Assembly: GCF_000316625.1 (NCBI RefSeq)
Contig: NC_019676.1
Coordinates: forward strand, 5,040,501 to 5,104,500
Source of the DNA: Nostoc sp. PCC 7107
GTDB taxonomy: Bacteria; Cyanobacteriota; Cyanobacteriia; Cyanobacteriales; Nostocaceae
DNA: 64,000 bases
Direction: 5' to 3'
The notes below the pieces were generated by a model. The model worked only from the letters and a program-made list of their open reading frames with translations. It was not told the DNA's origin and did not search any database. This document shows, piece by piece, positions 7,315 through 17,932 of the stretch. Each line of letters opens with the position of its first letter. Positions within the stretch are counted from its first letter, which is position 1. The translations under genes were made by a program, and so were the position numbers.

Positions 7315-8309
7315 GTCAAACCTTAAGACCTGTCAATAATAGACCTAGCCAAAATTCCGCAGCCAGTCGGCGTAAATCTATTAATAATTTCTTGCAAGTT
7401 GCGGGTATTCTACCGATTTTGGTAATTATCTGCATCTTATTTTCCCTGCTAAGTCCCAACTTTTTCACAACAGGTAACGCCGTCAACATCTTACGTCAGG
7501 CATCAATTAATATTGTGCTGGCAACCGGGATGACCTTTGTGATTCTCACTGGTGGGATTGACCTTTCCGTAGGTTCAATCTTGGCTGTGTCTGCGGTAGT
7601 TGCAGTGTTAGTATCTTTGCTGCCGGCTTTAGGTTGGTTGGCTGTACCAGCAGCCTTACTGACAGGTTTACTTTTAGGTTTACTCAACGGTGCCTTAATC
7701 ACCTTTTTGGATGTACCGCCGTTTATTGTCACCTTGGGTTCATTAACTGCCTTAAGGGGTGCTGCCTTTTTAGTTGCCAATGGTACAACAGTTATTAATC
7801 GCAACATCAACTTTGCTTGGATTGGTAATAGCTACGTCGGCCCCATTCCCTGGCTAGTCATCATTGCTCTGTTAACTGTAGCTGTGAGTTGGTTTGTGCT
7901 GCGGCAAACTGTTTTAGGTGTGCAGATATATGCAGTGGGTGGTAACGAACGAGCCGCCAGATTAACAGGTATCAAAGTCAATCGCGTCTTGCTATTTGTC
8001 TATGGCGTGAGTGGATTACTCGCAGGTTTAGCCGGAATTATGAGTGCGAGTCGCCTGTATAGTGCCACAGGGATATTAGGACAAGGTTATGAATTAGATG
8101 CGATCGCCGCTGTAATTCTCGGTGGAACCAGCTTCACGGGCGGTATCGGCACCATTGGCGGCACGTTATTAGGTGCATTAATCATTGCCGTTCTCAACAA
8201 TGGTTTAACCCTATTAAATATGTCCTACTTCTGGCAACTAGTCGTTAAAGGCTTAGTAATTATTGCCGCAGTCATGATTGATCGACTCCGCAGACGTTCC
8301 CGACGTTAG
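7311..8309 (+). CDS. frtC: Sugar ABC transporter permease (FrtC-like)
   Basis: This 332-residue inner-membrane permease of the BPD_transp_2 family (RbsC/XylH-like) has eight or more hydrophobic segments, the family motif [16 protein letters not shown] near residue 80 and the cytoplasmic-loop signature [17 protein letters not shown] near residue 205. The start ATG overlaps the frtB stop (ATGA, 7311-7314), indicating coupled translation. It forms the membrane channel of the frtABC importer. No terminator is evident after it; the following 200 bp hold a common Nostoc intergenic repeat (CTCTGCGCCTCCGCG type). Confidence 0.85.
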   Translation: MSQTLRPVNNRPSQNSAASRRKSINNFLQVAGILPILVIICILFSLLSPNFFTTGNAVNILRQASINIVLATGMTFVILTGGIDLSVGSILAVSAVVAVLVSLLPALGWLAVPAALLTGLLLGLLNGALITFLDVPPFIVTLGSLTALRGAAFLVANGTTVINRNINFAWIGNSYVGPIPWLVIIALLTVAVSWFVLRQTVLGVQIYAVGGNERAARLTGIKVNRVLLFVYGVSGLLAGLAGIMSASRLYSATGILGQGYELDAIAAVILGGTSFTGGIGTIGGTLLGALIIAVLNNGLTLLNMSYFWQLVVKGLVIIAAVMIDRLRRRSRR

Positions 8310-8507
8310 GCACGAGTGCAAAAGTGCAGGGGGAAGTAATGAATAGTCAGCACTATCAACTCTTCTTCTTCTCTCTGCGCCTCCGCGTCTCTGCGTGAAT
8401 AACTCATAATCTTATTCCCCAACACCAAATACAACCATGACATCCACTACAACTCGGCGTAAATCCAACACCTTCCATTTACTCCTCTACTTTTGATGAC
8501 AATTCTC

Positions 8508-11500
8508 TTATCTATTTTTACTAGATTCATCAGCAATGGGTAGGGAAATGATAAATTCTGTTCCTTCGCCTAAAACAGAATTAACTGTAATTGTACCGCC
8601 ATGTTTTTCTTCAACAATTTGTCGGGCGATCGCTAGTCCTAATCCTGTGCCTTTACCTACTCCTTTGGTGGTAAATAAATGGTCAAATATGTGTGATTTT
8701 ACATCTTCACTTATACCTTTGCCATTATCTGCAATGGAAATTTTAAACTTGTGATTTTCAATGGCTGTTTTCACAATAATTTTGTGAGGATTTAATTTAA
8801 TTTCATCAAAACTCCGCCCCATACTTGACTCATCTAAAGCATCAATCGCATTGGCTAAAATATTCATAAAAACCTGATTTAATTGCCCAGGAAAACACTC
8901 AATTGGTTGTAAATTTTCGTATTCTGTAACCATGATAATTTCTGGACGTTTTTCGTTAGCTTTGAGACGATGTTTCAGGATTAAAATTGTACTATCAATG
9001 CCATCATTAATGTTAAATAAAACTTTATAACGCTGATCGGCACGAGAGAAAGTTCTTAAACTAGTGCTAATATTTTTTAATCTCTCACAAGCGATCACCA
9101 TTGCATCAAGTATTTTTGGCAAGTCTTCTAAGCTATAATTTAAGTCGATTTTTTCGGCATGATGGAGAATTTCATCTTGAGGATTTGGTAGAGCTTTTTG
9201 ATATAGTTGCAGGTGTGTAGTGATATCACCCAAGATAGGTTTAGCTTGTTGGAGACTAGCCCAAATAAAGCCAAGAGGATTGTTCATTTCATGGGCAATA
9301 CCTGCGACTAAGTTACCCAGTGCAGACATTTTTTCTTGTTGTACCATTTGTAGATGGGCTTGCTTCAGTTCGTGGAGAGCTTTTTCTAGTTCTTGGGATT
9401 TTTGCTTTATTGCAGCTTCAGCTTGTTTGCGTTCACGAAGTGCCGCTTGCTGTTCGCTAATATCAATCACAATACCATCCCAAACCATTTCACCATCTTC
9501 GCTAATTTCTGGCTGGGAAGCGGCTTTTACCCACTTAATAGTTCCATTTGGTGTAATAATCCGCCACTCGTGTTGAAATGGGGTAAGACTTTGCGCTGAT
9601 TCCATAGTGACACGAAAAGCCTCGGCTTGATCGTCAGGATGTTCAAAATCACGCAGACTATATTTCCCTGAGATCAAATCCTCAGCAGTCACTTCATAAA
9701 GAGTTTGACATCCAGAACTCACATAGGATATTGAAGATGAACCATCAGGTTGAATCCGAATTTGATAAATCAATCCCGGAATATTATCTGCGAGTTTCTG
9801 AAAGCGATGTTCACTCAGGCGCAACTTGTCTAGAGATTGTTCTAATTGTTGAGCATAAATTTGGGAATCTTGATAAAGTCGGGCATTTTCTAGAGAAATC
9901 GCTGCTTGGGTACACAGAAATTTGAGAATCAGGATGCGATCGCTAGTAAACACTCCACTAGTAAAGCGATTCTTTAAATATAAAATTCCAATTAAATGTC
10001 CTTGATTGAGAATTGGCAAGCACAACAAACTTTTTGGTTGTTGTTGCCGTAAATATTCATCAATTACAGGTAAATTGGTTTTGAGTTCGTCAATCATCAC
10101 AACTTCTTGAGTGTTTTTGACGTACTGGATCAACTTGAGTGCTAGGTTGGGGTTGCTCTCTAACGGTTCGGCACAAAGTTCTGTGGTTTCTGGTGTAGCA
10201 ATGGCTCTTACCAACCATTCTCCTTGAGTAGTAGGTAGAATTAAGACACAGCGATCGCCCCCAGAATGTTGCAAAATAATCTGAGTTAGTTGGTGCAGTA
10301 GTTCATCCAGTTGAATTGTGCCAGAAATGGCTTGAGAAGCTTTCAGGATAGCAGCAAAATCAAAGGCAACATTGATACGACTTTGCTCTTGGGAATTGTG
10401 AACTGAAACATGGGGAGTAACGTTCACTGATAATGTTTCCAGTACATTCAGCGGTTGTACTTTCTGCTGGAAAATGGGTTGCAGTAAATTGGCGTAGCGG
10501 TTTTCCAGATCCTTGATTTTGGCTTGGCTACCCCAACGCGCGTAACAGTAATATGCCTCCTGCATATAACCTGCTGCCACTTTCTCTTTGCCCCAATTCA
10601 GGTAAAGTTTTGCAGCAAGTTCATTGCTGAGTGCTTCTTCTTGTAGATAACCGTGAGTTTTGGCTCCAGCAATAGCCAAATCATAATGTGCCATTGCATC
10701 ATAATATTCACCCAAAACCCGACATTTTTCTGCGGCTAATAGTTGCCAGCGATGTTGATGATTGAAAGGGGCTAAAATTGCCCAATTTTGCAGTTTTTCT
10801 TGATGAATATTAATCCGATTGAGAATGACTGATTTTTGTTCTGTGTTAGCCTCTTCATAGCGTGCTAGATGAATTAAGGCATCATAGAAAACTCGAACAA
10901 TTACCATGAAATAACCAATACCAGCATCATTGTGCTGTTCTGCTACGATTGCTTGTTCCCAAGCTTGTTCATATTTTCCGAACAGATAACAGAGAATAGC
11001 TTGAGATAAAGAAACATGAAATAACCTCACTCGATCATAGGTAGCTTGTAAATGAGGCGAAACCCCGGTGCCATTGAAGACTTCACCTGCCAAAAAATAG
11101 GGGATTTCAGACGATCCCAATAAGTTCAAAATTGTTTGTTGGTAACACTCATGATATTTTAAAGTTGCCTGTTGTTTGACCTGGCGGATGACTTGGCGAT
11201 AAAGCTGCATTTCCTCAGCCAAAGCAATTAATTCTCGACCACTCCAATAGCTGTACTGACAGTATGTCATTATGTTCAGTGCCACACATTCCCAATCTCC
11301 GGTTTCCAGTCCACTTTGATAGCCCTCCAGCAGAAATTGGATAGACTGACTTAAGGGTTCTTTCCAATGACGAATAAAGCTGTTGACAATAAAATAAGCT
11401 CGGCTTTTGAAGGCGTTAATCTGGTATTTTTCTAGTAACTTTAATGATAATTGCCCAAATTCATACCCAGCATCAATATCTCCCATAACACCACAAAGTA

Positions 11501-14387
11501 TCAATCCGTAGTCTGCATAGGAAAAAATGGCAATAGAGGAATTTCCAAACTTAATAGATATCTCAACTTGCTTGAAGACGAGTAATGGTAAAAGTGGGGG
11601 TACCGCAATATGTGCTGAAGGTACTAGTTTTGTCAATATCTGCATTGCTGCAAGTTGATGCGGGTCGTTCATCGCAGGCAAATCTAGCAAACTTAAGGGT
11701 GTGCGTTCTTCCCATAACTGCTGTGTATATTGCGCTGCTGCGCTAATATCCGCCGTAGTTGGCTGTTCAGGAAATTCCACACCGAGTAATTTCAACACTT
11801 GTAATCCCGTTTCTACTACTTCGGCAAATTTACCTTGAGAACGGAATGCCATCATTCGAGTTTCATGCACTTTGATGGTGTCAATCACAGACGTAGCAAA
11901 TCGCAATACGATGTCACCCCAAGGTGTCAATTTGTCAAAGTCTGTATTTAAGCAAGCTGCTTCTAAACGCTGGTGATGCAGATTCAAAGTTAATTCATAG
12001 TTTGTTGTCCAAGCATCAGCAGGGAGTAAATCAATTCCTTGGGTGAAGTAATTGACGGCTGCATTATAGGCGATCGCACCTTTGGCTTTACTCCCCGCCA
12101 TTAAATTCAGTTGGGCTAACTTTAGTTGTTCATCAGGCTGAATAATTAAATCAATGCCTTTATTCAGGTGATTGACAATTTCAAATATATGTATATCTAA
12201 TTGGTTTCCTGGTGTACTGGCGTACAGTAATTGACCGATCGCCAGATGGGTTGCTTGTTTGTGATCTTCCGCAATGAGTTTATAAGCAGCTTGTTGGATG
12301 CGATCGTGCAGAAAGCGATAAGTCAAATTCACAGAATCATCATCAACATTTTCTTGAGAATCAGTTTGTTTTTGACTCTCTATTTGAAAGAACTTGTAAG
12401 TTTGGCTGGTTGGTAAAATCAAACCCTCTTGTAAAGCCTTCCATAATACTGTGGCAGTATCAGTCAGAGACTGCTGAAAAACAATCGCCAAAGTAGTTAA
12501 ATCAAAAGAATTACCAATACAAGCAGCCAACTTCAAAACATCTTGAGTTTCCTGGGGTAATTTCTGCAACTGTTGGGCGACAAACTCCACCACATCATCA
12601 GTCAGAGATAGGGACAGAATTTGAGTAATATCACATTCCCAATAACCTTGCTGATAATTAAATGTAATTTCCCCATCTTCATATAACACCTTGAGAAACT
12701 GGGTAATAAAAAACGGATTACCTTGAGTTTTGCGCTCAATTAATTTTGTCAAAGGATGGGTTAGCTCTGTAGGACAACGTAAAGTATCAGCTACCAACTG
12801 ATTTGTATCCTGCTCAACCAGAGGTGCCAGAGTAATAGTATTAAACGTCCTACCAGCCTTCTTCATCTCCTCCAGCGTCAACATTAACGGGTGTGCAGAT
12901 GACACTTCATTGTCTCGATAAGCACCCAGCAACAGCAGATAGTTTTTATCCTCCATCAAGAGTTTAATTAACTGAAAAGAAGCTAAATCTGCCCATTGTA
13001 AATCATCCAAAAATAGCACCAAAGGATGCTCTAATGTAGTGAAGACAGCAATAAACTTTTGAAACAGCAAATTAAACCGATTTTGTGCCGCAGTTCCAGA
13101 TAGTTCTGGTGCTGGGTTTTGTTTACCAATCAATCGTTCTAGTTCGGGAATGACCTCAATTAAAACTTGCCCATTCTCCCCCAGCACTGCTAAAATTTGA
13201 CTGCGCCACTGTGCCAACTTGGCATCCGATTCTGATAACAATTGACCCATCAAATCGCGTAAAGCCTGGACAAAAGCACTGAAGGGAATATTCCGATTAA
13301 ATTGGTCAAACTTACCTTTGATAAAATACCCCTGCTGACGGGTAATTGGCTTGTGAACTTCGTTAACTACAGCAGTTTTCCCAATCCCTGAAAAACCCGC
13401 CACCAGCATCATTTCTGATGTGCCATTGGCGACACGCTCAAAGGCTTGTAATAAGCGATTAACTTCGGCTTCTCTACCATATAATTTTTCGGGGATGAGA
13501 AAGCGATCGCACACATCCCGTTCACAGATGTTAAAATCTGTAATTTCTCCTGTATCTTGGAGTTGCGTTAAACAAATTTCTAAATCATATTTCAGTCCCA
13601 AAGCACTTTGATATCTATCCTCGGCATTTTTTGCCATTAATTTCAGCACAATATCTGAAAGCACTTGCGGAATTTCTGCACTTTTGACTTCATGAGGAAT
13701 TTTTGCTAGATGACAATGCACTAATTCCATCGGGTCGTTACTATCAAATGGTAATTCTCCGGTTAATAATTCATAGAATGTTACACCCAAAGAATAATAA
13801 TCACTACGATAGTCAATGGCGCGGTTCATTCTGCCAGTTTGTTCTGGGGAGATATAAGCTAAAGTTCCTTCCAAAACATTTGGACTTTTGATTTCTTGGG
13901 TTTCTTTGGGTAGTAATGAAGCGATACTAAAGTCTATCAGTTGAACTTGTTTTGTTTGGGGATGAATTAAGATATTTGCGGGTTTGATATCTTTATGAAT
14001 TACCCGATTTTGATGTAATTCATGGAGACTGGTGGTTAACTCGATAGCGATTGTGAGAAATTCTGCGAGGGTGAGGGTATTGCTTTGAATATATTCCCGT
14101 AATGATATTCCTCCTGTATCTGCCATGACTAATATATAACCATTGTTATATGTTTCTAATGATAATGGCTGAATAATTCCTGTAATGTGGAGATTTTTGC
14201 TAATGGTGTATTGATTGCGGAGTTGCAGTAGTTCGCTAAAACTGGGATATTCTGAGGTCAGTAGTTTGATGACAACTGGGAGTTGATCTGATTCGCGGAT
14301 AGCCCTATATACTTGGGTTCTTGAGCCTGCGTACAGTTGCAAGCTTATTTTATATCCGGGAATGATGGGGGCTTTAATTGTCGCCAT
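8508..14387 (-). CDS. Giant Ser/Thr kinase-AAA-GAF-PAS-histidine kinase (Hstk type)
   Basis: This single 1959-residue gene encodes the domain set of cyanobacterial Hstk proteins. An N-terminal Ser/Thr kinase (about 12-270) has Lys41, catalytic HKDIKPAN (131-138) and DFS in place of DFG (152-154). An AAA/STAND-type ATPase follows with Walker A GFSGIGKT (331-338) and Walker B LVLFLDDLQWAD (about 455-466), then a long helical TPR-like region (about 650-1330), GAF (about 1370-1520) and PAS (about 1560-1690). The histidine kinase has GIAHEMNNPLGF with the phospho-accepting His near 1699, and HATPase boxes ending GKGTGLGLAIARQIVEE. It probably senses an intracellular signal and links Ser/Thr and His phosphorylation. 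No receiver gene is adjacent, so the output partner is unknown. Confidence 0.9.
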   Translation of the reverse strand: MATIKAPIIPGYKISLQLYAGSRTQVYRAIRESDQLPVVIKLLTSEYPSFSELLQLRNQYTISKNLHITGIIQPLSLETYNNGYILVMADTGGISLREYIQSNTLTLAEFLTIAIELTTSLHELHQNRVIHKDIKPANILIHPQTKQVQLIDFSIASLLPKETQEIKSPNVLEGTLAYISPEQTGRMNRAIDYRSDYYSLGVTFYELLTGELPFDSNDPMELVHCHLAKIPHEVKSAEIPQVLSDIVLKLMAKNAEDRYQSALGLKYDLEICLTQLQDTGEITDFNICERDVCDRFLIPEKLYGREAEVNRLLQAFERVANGTSEMMLVAGFSGIGKTAVVNEVHKPITRQQGYFIKGKFDQFNRNIPFSAFVQALRDLMGQLLSESDAKLAQWRSQILAVLGENGQVLIEVIPELERLIGKQNPAPELSGTAAQNRFNLLFQKFIAVFTTLEHPLVLFLDDLQWADLASFQLIKLLMEDKNYLLLLGAYRDNEVSSAHPLMLTLEEMKKAGRTFNTITLAPLVEQDTNQLVADTLRCPTELTHPLTKLIERKTQGNPFFITQFLKVLYEDGEITFNYQQGYWECDITQILSLSLTDDVVEFVAQQLQKLPQETQDVLKLAACIGNSFDLTTLAIVFQQSLTDTATVLWKALQEGLILPTSQTYKFFQIESQKQTDSQENVDDDSVNLTYRFLHDRIQQAAYKLIAEDHKQATHLAIGQLLYASTPGNQLDIHIFEIVNHLNKGIDLIIQPDEQLKLAQLNLMAGSKAKGAIAYNAAVNYFTQGIDLLPADAWTTNYELTLNLHHQRLEAACLNTDFDKLTPWGDIVLRFATSVIDTIKVHETRMMAFRSQGKFAEVVETGLQVLKLLGVEFPEQPTTADISAAAQYTQQLWEERTPLSLLDLPAMNDPHQLAAMQILTKLVPSAHIAVPPLLPLLVFKQVEISIKFGNSSIAIFSYADYGLILCGVMGDIDAGYEFGQLSLKLLEKYQINAFKSRAYFIVNSFIRHWKEPLSQSIQFLLEGYQSGLETGDWECVALNIMTYCQYSYWSGRELIALAEEMQLYRQVIRQVKQQATLKYHECYQQTILNLLGSSEIPYFLAGEVFNGTGVSPHLQATYDRVRLFHVSLSQAILCYLFGKYEQAWEQAIVAEQHNDAGIGYFMVIVRVFYDALIHLARYEEANTEQKSVILNRINIHQEKLQNWAILAPFNHQHRWQLLAAEKCRVLGEYYDAMAHYDLAIAGAKTHGYLQEEALSNELAAKLYLNWGKEKVAAGYMQEAYYCYARWGSQAKIKDLENRYANLLQPIFQQKVQPLNVLETLSVNVTPHVSVHNSQEQSRINVAFDFAAILKASQAISGTIQLDELLHQLTQIILQHSGGDRCVLILPTTQGEWLVRAIATPETTELCAEPLESNPNLALKLIQYVKNTQEVVMIDELKTNLPVIDEYLRQQQPKSLLCLPILNQGHLIGILYLKNRFTSGVFTSDRILILKFLCTQAAISLENARLYQDSQIYAQQLEQSLDKLRLSEHRFQKLADNIPGLIYQIRIQPDGSSSISYVSSGCQTLYEVTAEDLISGKYSLRDFEHPDDQAEAFRVTMESAQSLTPFQHEWRIITPNGTIKWVKAASQPEISEDGEMVWDGIVIDISEQQAALRERKQAEAAIKQKSQELEKALHELKQAHLQMVQQEKMSALGNLVAGIAHEMNNPLGFIWASLQQAKPILGDITTHLQLYQKALPNPQDEILHHAEKIDLNYSLEDLPKILDAMVIACERLKNISTSLRTFSRADQRYKVLFNINDGIDSTILILKHRLKANEKRPEIIMVTEYENLQPIECFPGQLNQVFMNILANAIDALDESSMGRSFDEIKLNPHKIIVKTAIENHKFKISIADNGKGISEDVKSHIFDHLFTTKGVGKGTGLGLAIARQIVEEKHGGTITVNSVLGEGTEFIISLPIADESSKNR

Positions 14388-14832
14388 CTATACATACCTC
14401 GTAGCACAAGTTGGTTTTTGTTGTTCATCAACAAGCAGTGCAGAGCTTGTCTGGACTTTGTTATTATTCCCATCAACTAGATGTTGATTAACGATAAATA
14501 CGTACAGATATGATTTACGTACAAAGTTTTGCTGTCGAGATTGGCTATGAGGAGAAAAAATTAAGGGTTTGGGTTAAGGGGTATAGGTGGGCAAAAAACC
14601 TTACACCCTTCAACCCTCATACCCTTATTAGGCGTTGCATAAATGCGGGATGAAATCATAAAATTCTAATTTTCAAACTCTTGCTCTTTGCGCCTTTGCG
14701 CGGCAGTCGGTTCTCCTAATCGGAGACGCTACGCGAACAAGTCGGGAAACCCGCCCAACGCGCTGCCTTGCCTTTGCGTGAGACAAAAATCATCCCCTCA
14801 ATCAGCAACGCCCCTTATTAAAATGGGAAACA
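14388..14832. other. Intergenic region with dispersed repeats
   Basis: The region contains a direct repeat TACGTACA (about 14499 and 14516), the 20-bp dispersed repeat at 14631-14650, and a repeat block with the Nostoc-type GGAGACGCTACGCGAAC word near 14720-14740. It must contain the promoter of the kinase gene. No gene is evident. Confidence 0.4.
14631..14650 (+). repeat. Dispersed 20-bp repeat, copy 2
   Basis: GGCGTTGCATAAATGCGGGA is an exact inverted match to 964-983. The similarity weakens just beyond it, into a shared but imperfect ATGATTTTA-like flank. Confidence 0.6.
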
Positions 14833-15180
14833 TTAACCAGGCGGCCAAGCCATTGGTCTTCCTCCTAAAATATGCAGATGTAAATGGAAGACAGTTTGAC
14901 CACCATCAGCGTCAGTATTAATGATAACGCGATAACCATTGGTTAAACCAGCTTCGGCGGCTACACGCTTGGCGGTTAATAACAGATGTCCTAACAAAGC
15001 TGCATCTTCAGTTTCCGCCTCAGCTAATTTAGCTATGGGTTTTTTGGGAATGACGAGGATATGAACTGGTGCTTGGGGATTTACATCTGTAAACGCTAAA
15101 GCTAAATCATCCTCATAGACAATATTGGCGGGAATCTCCCGACGAATAATCTTACTAAAAATTGTGTCTTGATTAGTCAT
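14833..15180 (-). CDS. hinT: HIT family protein (HinT-like nucleotide hydrolase)
   Basis: The 115-residue product is full length for the HinT branch. It starts [20 protein letters not shown], contains [16 protein letters not shown] and ends with the histidine triad HLHLH (99-103) in [13 protein letters not shown]. Family members are dimeric purine-nucleoside phosphoramidases. It is a stand-alone housekeeping gene, divergent from the ComM-like gene with about 70 bp between the starts. Confidence 0.9.
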   Translation of the reverse strand: MTNQDTIFSKIIRREIPANIVYEDDLALAFTDVNPQAPVHILVIPKKPIAKLAEAETEDAALLGHLLLTAKRVAAEAGLTNGYRVIINTDADGGQTVFHLHLHILGGRPMAWPPG

Positions 15181-15249
15181 TGGTTATTTGTTATTTGTCA
15201 TTTGCCAATTGTCAATAATAAGACGGACGGATGACTAAGGAATAAAATA

Positions 15250-16779
15250 ATGTTGGCGAGAGTCTGGAGTGCATCAATTGTTGGCATCGATGCGGTAAAA
15301 GTGGGGGTGGAAGTCGATGTATCGGGGGGATTACCAGGAATTATTGTCTTGGGGCTTCCAGATAGTGCGGTTCAGGAATCGAAAGAGAGGGTGAAGGCTA
15401 CCTTAAAAAATGCTGGTTTTGCCTTTCCGATGCGGAAAATCGTGATTAACTTGACTCCAGCAGATTTACGCAAGGAAGGCCCTTGTTTCGATTTGCCGAT
15501 TAGTGTGGGTATTTTAGCTGCTTCTGAGCAAATTCATGCTGATTTATTGGGAGATTATCTATTCTTGGGTGAGGTTTCCCTCGACGGGAGTCTTCGGCCT
15601 GTGGCTGGGGTTCTACCCATCGCCGCGACTGCCCAAAAAATGGGAATTACGGGTTTAGTTGTCCCGGCTGATAATGCCCAAGAAGCGGCTGTGGTAAAAG
15701 GATTGGCTGTTTATGGTTGTCAAAGTATATCAGAAGTAGTTGATTTATTAAATAATCCAGGACGTTACCAACCTGTAAAGATAAATGATGTAGTCGAGAC
15801 AGTACAAGTATCTTATCCTAATGCAGATTTGCACGATGTTAAAGGACAAGCTCATGGACGGCGGGCTTTAGAAATTGCAGCAGCAGGCGGACATAATTTG
15901 GTATTTGTCGGGCCTCCCGGAAGTGGGAAAACAATGTTAGCTAGACGCTTGTCGGGGATTTTACCACCGCTGGAATTTTCCGAAGCATTGGAAGTTACAC
16001 GGATTCACTCTGTTGCTGGCTTATTAAAAAATCGTGGTTCCTTAGTGCGCGATCGCCCTTTTCGCAGTCCCCACCATTCCGCATCTGGCCCTTCTTTGGT
16101 TGGTGGCGGTAGTTTTCCCCGTCCTGGGGAAATCTCGTTATCTCACAGAGGTATATTATTTCTCGATGAACTCACGGAATTTAAGCGTGATGTTTTGGAA
16201 TTTCTGCGTCAGCCTTTAGAAGATGGTTATGTCACCATTTCCCGCACTAGACAATCTGTGGTTTTTCCCGCACAGTTTACTTTAGTGGCGAGTACCAATC
16301 CCTGTCCTTGCGGTTACTACGGCGATACTATTCAACAGTGTACCTGTTCGCCCAGACAACGAGAACAATATTGGGCAAAGCTTTCTGGGCCTTTGATGGA
16401 TAGAATTGATTTACAAGTGGCGGTGAATCGATTAAAACCAGAGGAAATTACCCAACAACCGATGGGGGAATCATCAAAATCTGTGAGGGAAAGAGTACAA
16501 CAAGCACGCGATCGCAGTATTCATCGCTTCCAATCAGAAACAAGTCTGCGGTGCAATGCTCAAATGCAAAGCCGACATCTGCAACTATGGTGTAAGTTAG
16601 ATGATGCTAGTCGTTCTTTATTAGAAGCTGCCATCAATAAATTAGGTTTATCAGCGAGGGCGAGCGATCGCATTCTCAAAGTTGCTCGTACTATTGCAGA
16701 TTTAGCCGGAGATGATGATTTGCAAGCTTATCATGTTGCTGAAGCTATTCAGTATCGCACTATCGATAGAATGTTGTAA
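15250..16779 (+). CDS. comM: YifB/ComM family AAA+ ATPase (Mg-chelatase-like)
   Basis: The 509-residue product has the full ComM architecture. An N-terminal Lon-like/ChlI-type domain (MLARVWSASIVGIDAVKVGV, LPGIIVLGLPDSAVQESKER) precedes an AAA+ core with Walker A GPPGSGKT (about 220-227) and Walker B ILFLDEL. A Cys-containing loop (NPCPCGYYGD, CTCSP) and the C-terminal Mg-chelatase domain with SARASDRILKVARTIADL follow. In transformable bacteria ComM is a hexameric helicase that drives branch migration during natural transformation. The same role is likely here, consistent with natural competence in several cyanobacteria. Confidence 0.9.
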   Translation: MLARVWSASIVGIDAVKVGVEVDVSGGLPGIIVLGLPDSAVQESKERVKATLKNAGFAFPMRKIVINLTPADLRKEGPCFDLPISVGILAASEQIHADLLGDYLFLGEVSLDGSLRPVAGVLPIAATAQKMGITGLVVPADNAQEAAVVKGLAVYGCQSISEVVDLLNNPGRYQPVKINDVVETVQVSYPNADLHDVKGQAHGRRALEIAAAGGHNLVFVGPPGSGKTMLARRLSGILPPLEFSEALEVTRIHSVAGLLKNRGSLVRDRPFRSPHHSASGPSLVGGGSFPRPGEISLSHRGILFLDELTEFKRDVLEFLRQPLEDGYVTISRTRQSVVFPAQFTLVASTNPCPCGYYGDTIQQCTCSPRQREQYWAKLSGPLMDRIDLQVAVNRLKPEEITQQPMGESSKSVRERVQQARDRSIHRFQSETSLRCNAQMQSRHLQLWCKLDDASRSLLEAAINKLGLSARASDRILKVARTIADLAGDDDLQAYHVAEAIQYRTIDRML

Positions 16780-16912
16780 AAAGTTTACGTATAAATAAAT
16801 TCTGTCTTCAGGAAGCTGGATAAACCCCTTTAGGAAGATGTCGCTATTTATAAAATCAGTATCAAATATATCAAGGAAGAAAGCGATATCCTCCAACAAG
16901 GAGACTAGGTAA

Positions 16913-17824
16913 ATGAATTTTCAGGCAATTGTGGGGCTGTTTCAAGAAACTTTTCAAGAATGGAGTGAAGATAAAGCTTCGCGTTTAGCCGCAGCATTAG
17001 CTTATTACACGATTTTTTCCATCGCACCGTTGTTGATTATTGTCATTGCGATCGCTGGTGCCGTATTTGGCGAAGAGGCGGCGAGAGGTGAAATTGTCCG
17101 GCAAATTCAAGGTTTAGTCGGTAGAGATGGAGCCGAGTTTATCGAAATAGCTATCCGCAACGCCAGCCAACCAAAAACCGGGGCGATCGCTTCCATTATC
17201 AGTATTTTACTCTTACTTTTAGGTGCTACAGGCTTATTTACTGAACTTCAAGATGCTCTAAATACAATTTGGGAAGTTCAACCCAAACCCGGAAGGGCGA
17301 TGAAAAATGTTGTGCGTCAGCGTGCTTTATCTTTTGCGATGATTTTGGGTATTGGTTTTTTACTATTAGTCACACTGGTAATTAGTACAGGTTTAACAGC
17401 AGTAGTGGGTTATTTTAGCAACTTACTCCCAGGTGTGGATATTCTTTGGCGCATCCTGAACTTTTTACTTTCTTTTACAATTAGCACACTACTTTTTGGG
17501 TTAATTTTCAAAGTTTTACCAGATGTCAAAATTACCTGGAATGATGTGTTAATTGGTGCTGTCATTACTTCACTTTTATTTTCTTTGGGTAGATATTTAT
17601 TAGGTCAATATCTTGGTAATAACAGTTTTGGTTCAACTTACGGTGCAGCGGGTTCACTAGTAGTCATTCTCGCTTGGGTTTATTATGCCGCCCAAATTCT
17701 CTTTTTTGGCGCAGAGTTTACGCAAGTTTATGCGCGGAGATACGGTAGTGGTATTCGACCGACGCGCAATGCCATACCCATGAATAATAATGGTCAATCG
17801 AAACGCATCAAAAGCGATCGCTGA
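16913..17824 (+). CDS. YihY/BrkB family membrane protein
   Basis: The 303-residue inner-membrane protein has six hydrophobic segments and the BrkB opening (KASRLAAALAYYTIFSIAPLL near residue 22). Other family signatures are LLGATGLFTELQDALNTIWEV and the C-terminal YAAQILFFGAEFTQVYARRYG. The start has a good ribosome site (AAGGAG about 10 bp upstream). Once linked to ribonuclease BN, the family is now regarded as membrane proteins of uncertain, possibly transport-related, function. Confidence 0.85.
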   Translation: MNFQAIVGLFQETFQEWSEDKASRLAAALAYYTIFSIAPLLIIVIAIAGAVFGEEAARGEIVRQIQGLVGRDGAEFIEIAIRNASQPKTGAIASIISILLLLLGATGLFTELQDALNTIWEVQPKPGRAMKNVVRQRALSFAMILGIGFLLLVTLVISTGLTAVVGYFSNLLPGVDILWRILNFLLSFTISTLLFGLIFKVLPDVKITWNDVLIGAVITSLLFSLGRYLLGQYLGNNSFGSTYGAAGSLVVILAWVYYAAQILFFGAEFTQVYARRYGSGIRPTRNAIPMNNNGQSKRIKSDR

Positions 17825-17932
17825 TAAATATTTTCTCAAACTGTAACCTGTCCCCCATAACCTATTCCCTTCTTCTTGTCTATCTAGGCTAATTAGACTG
17901 TAAAATATGACAGTTGTATTCTGCCGCGAACG

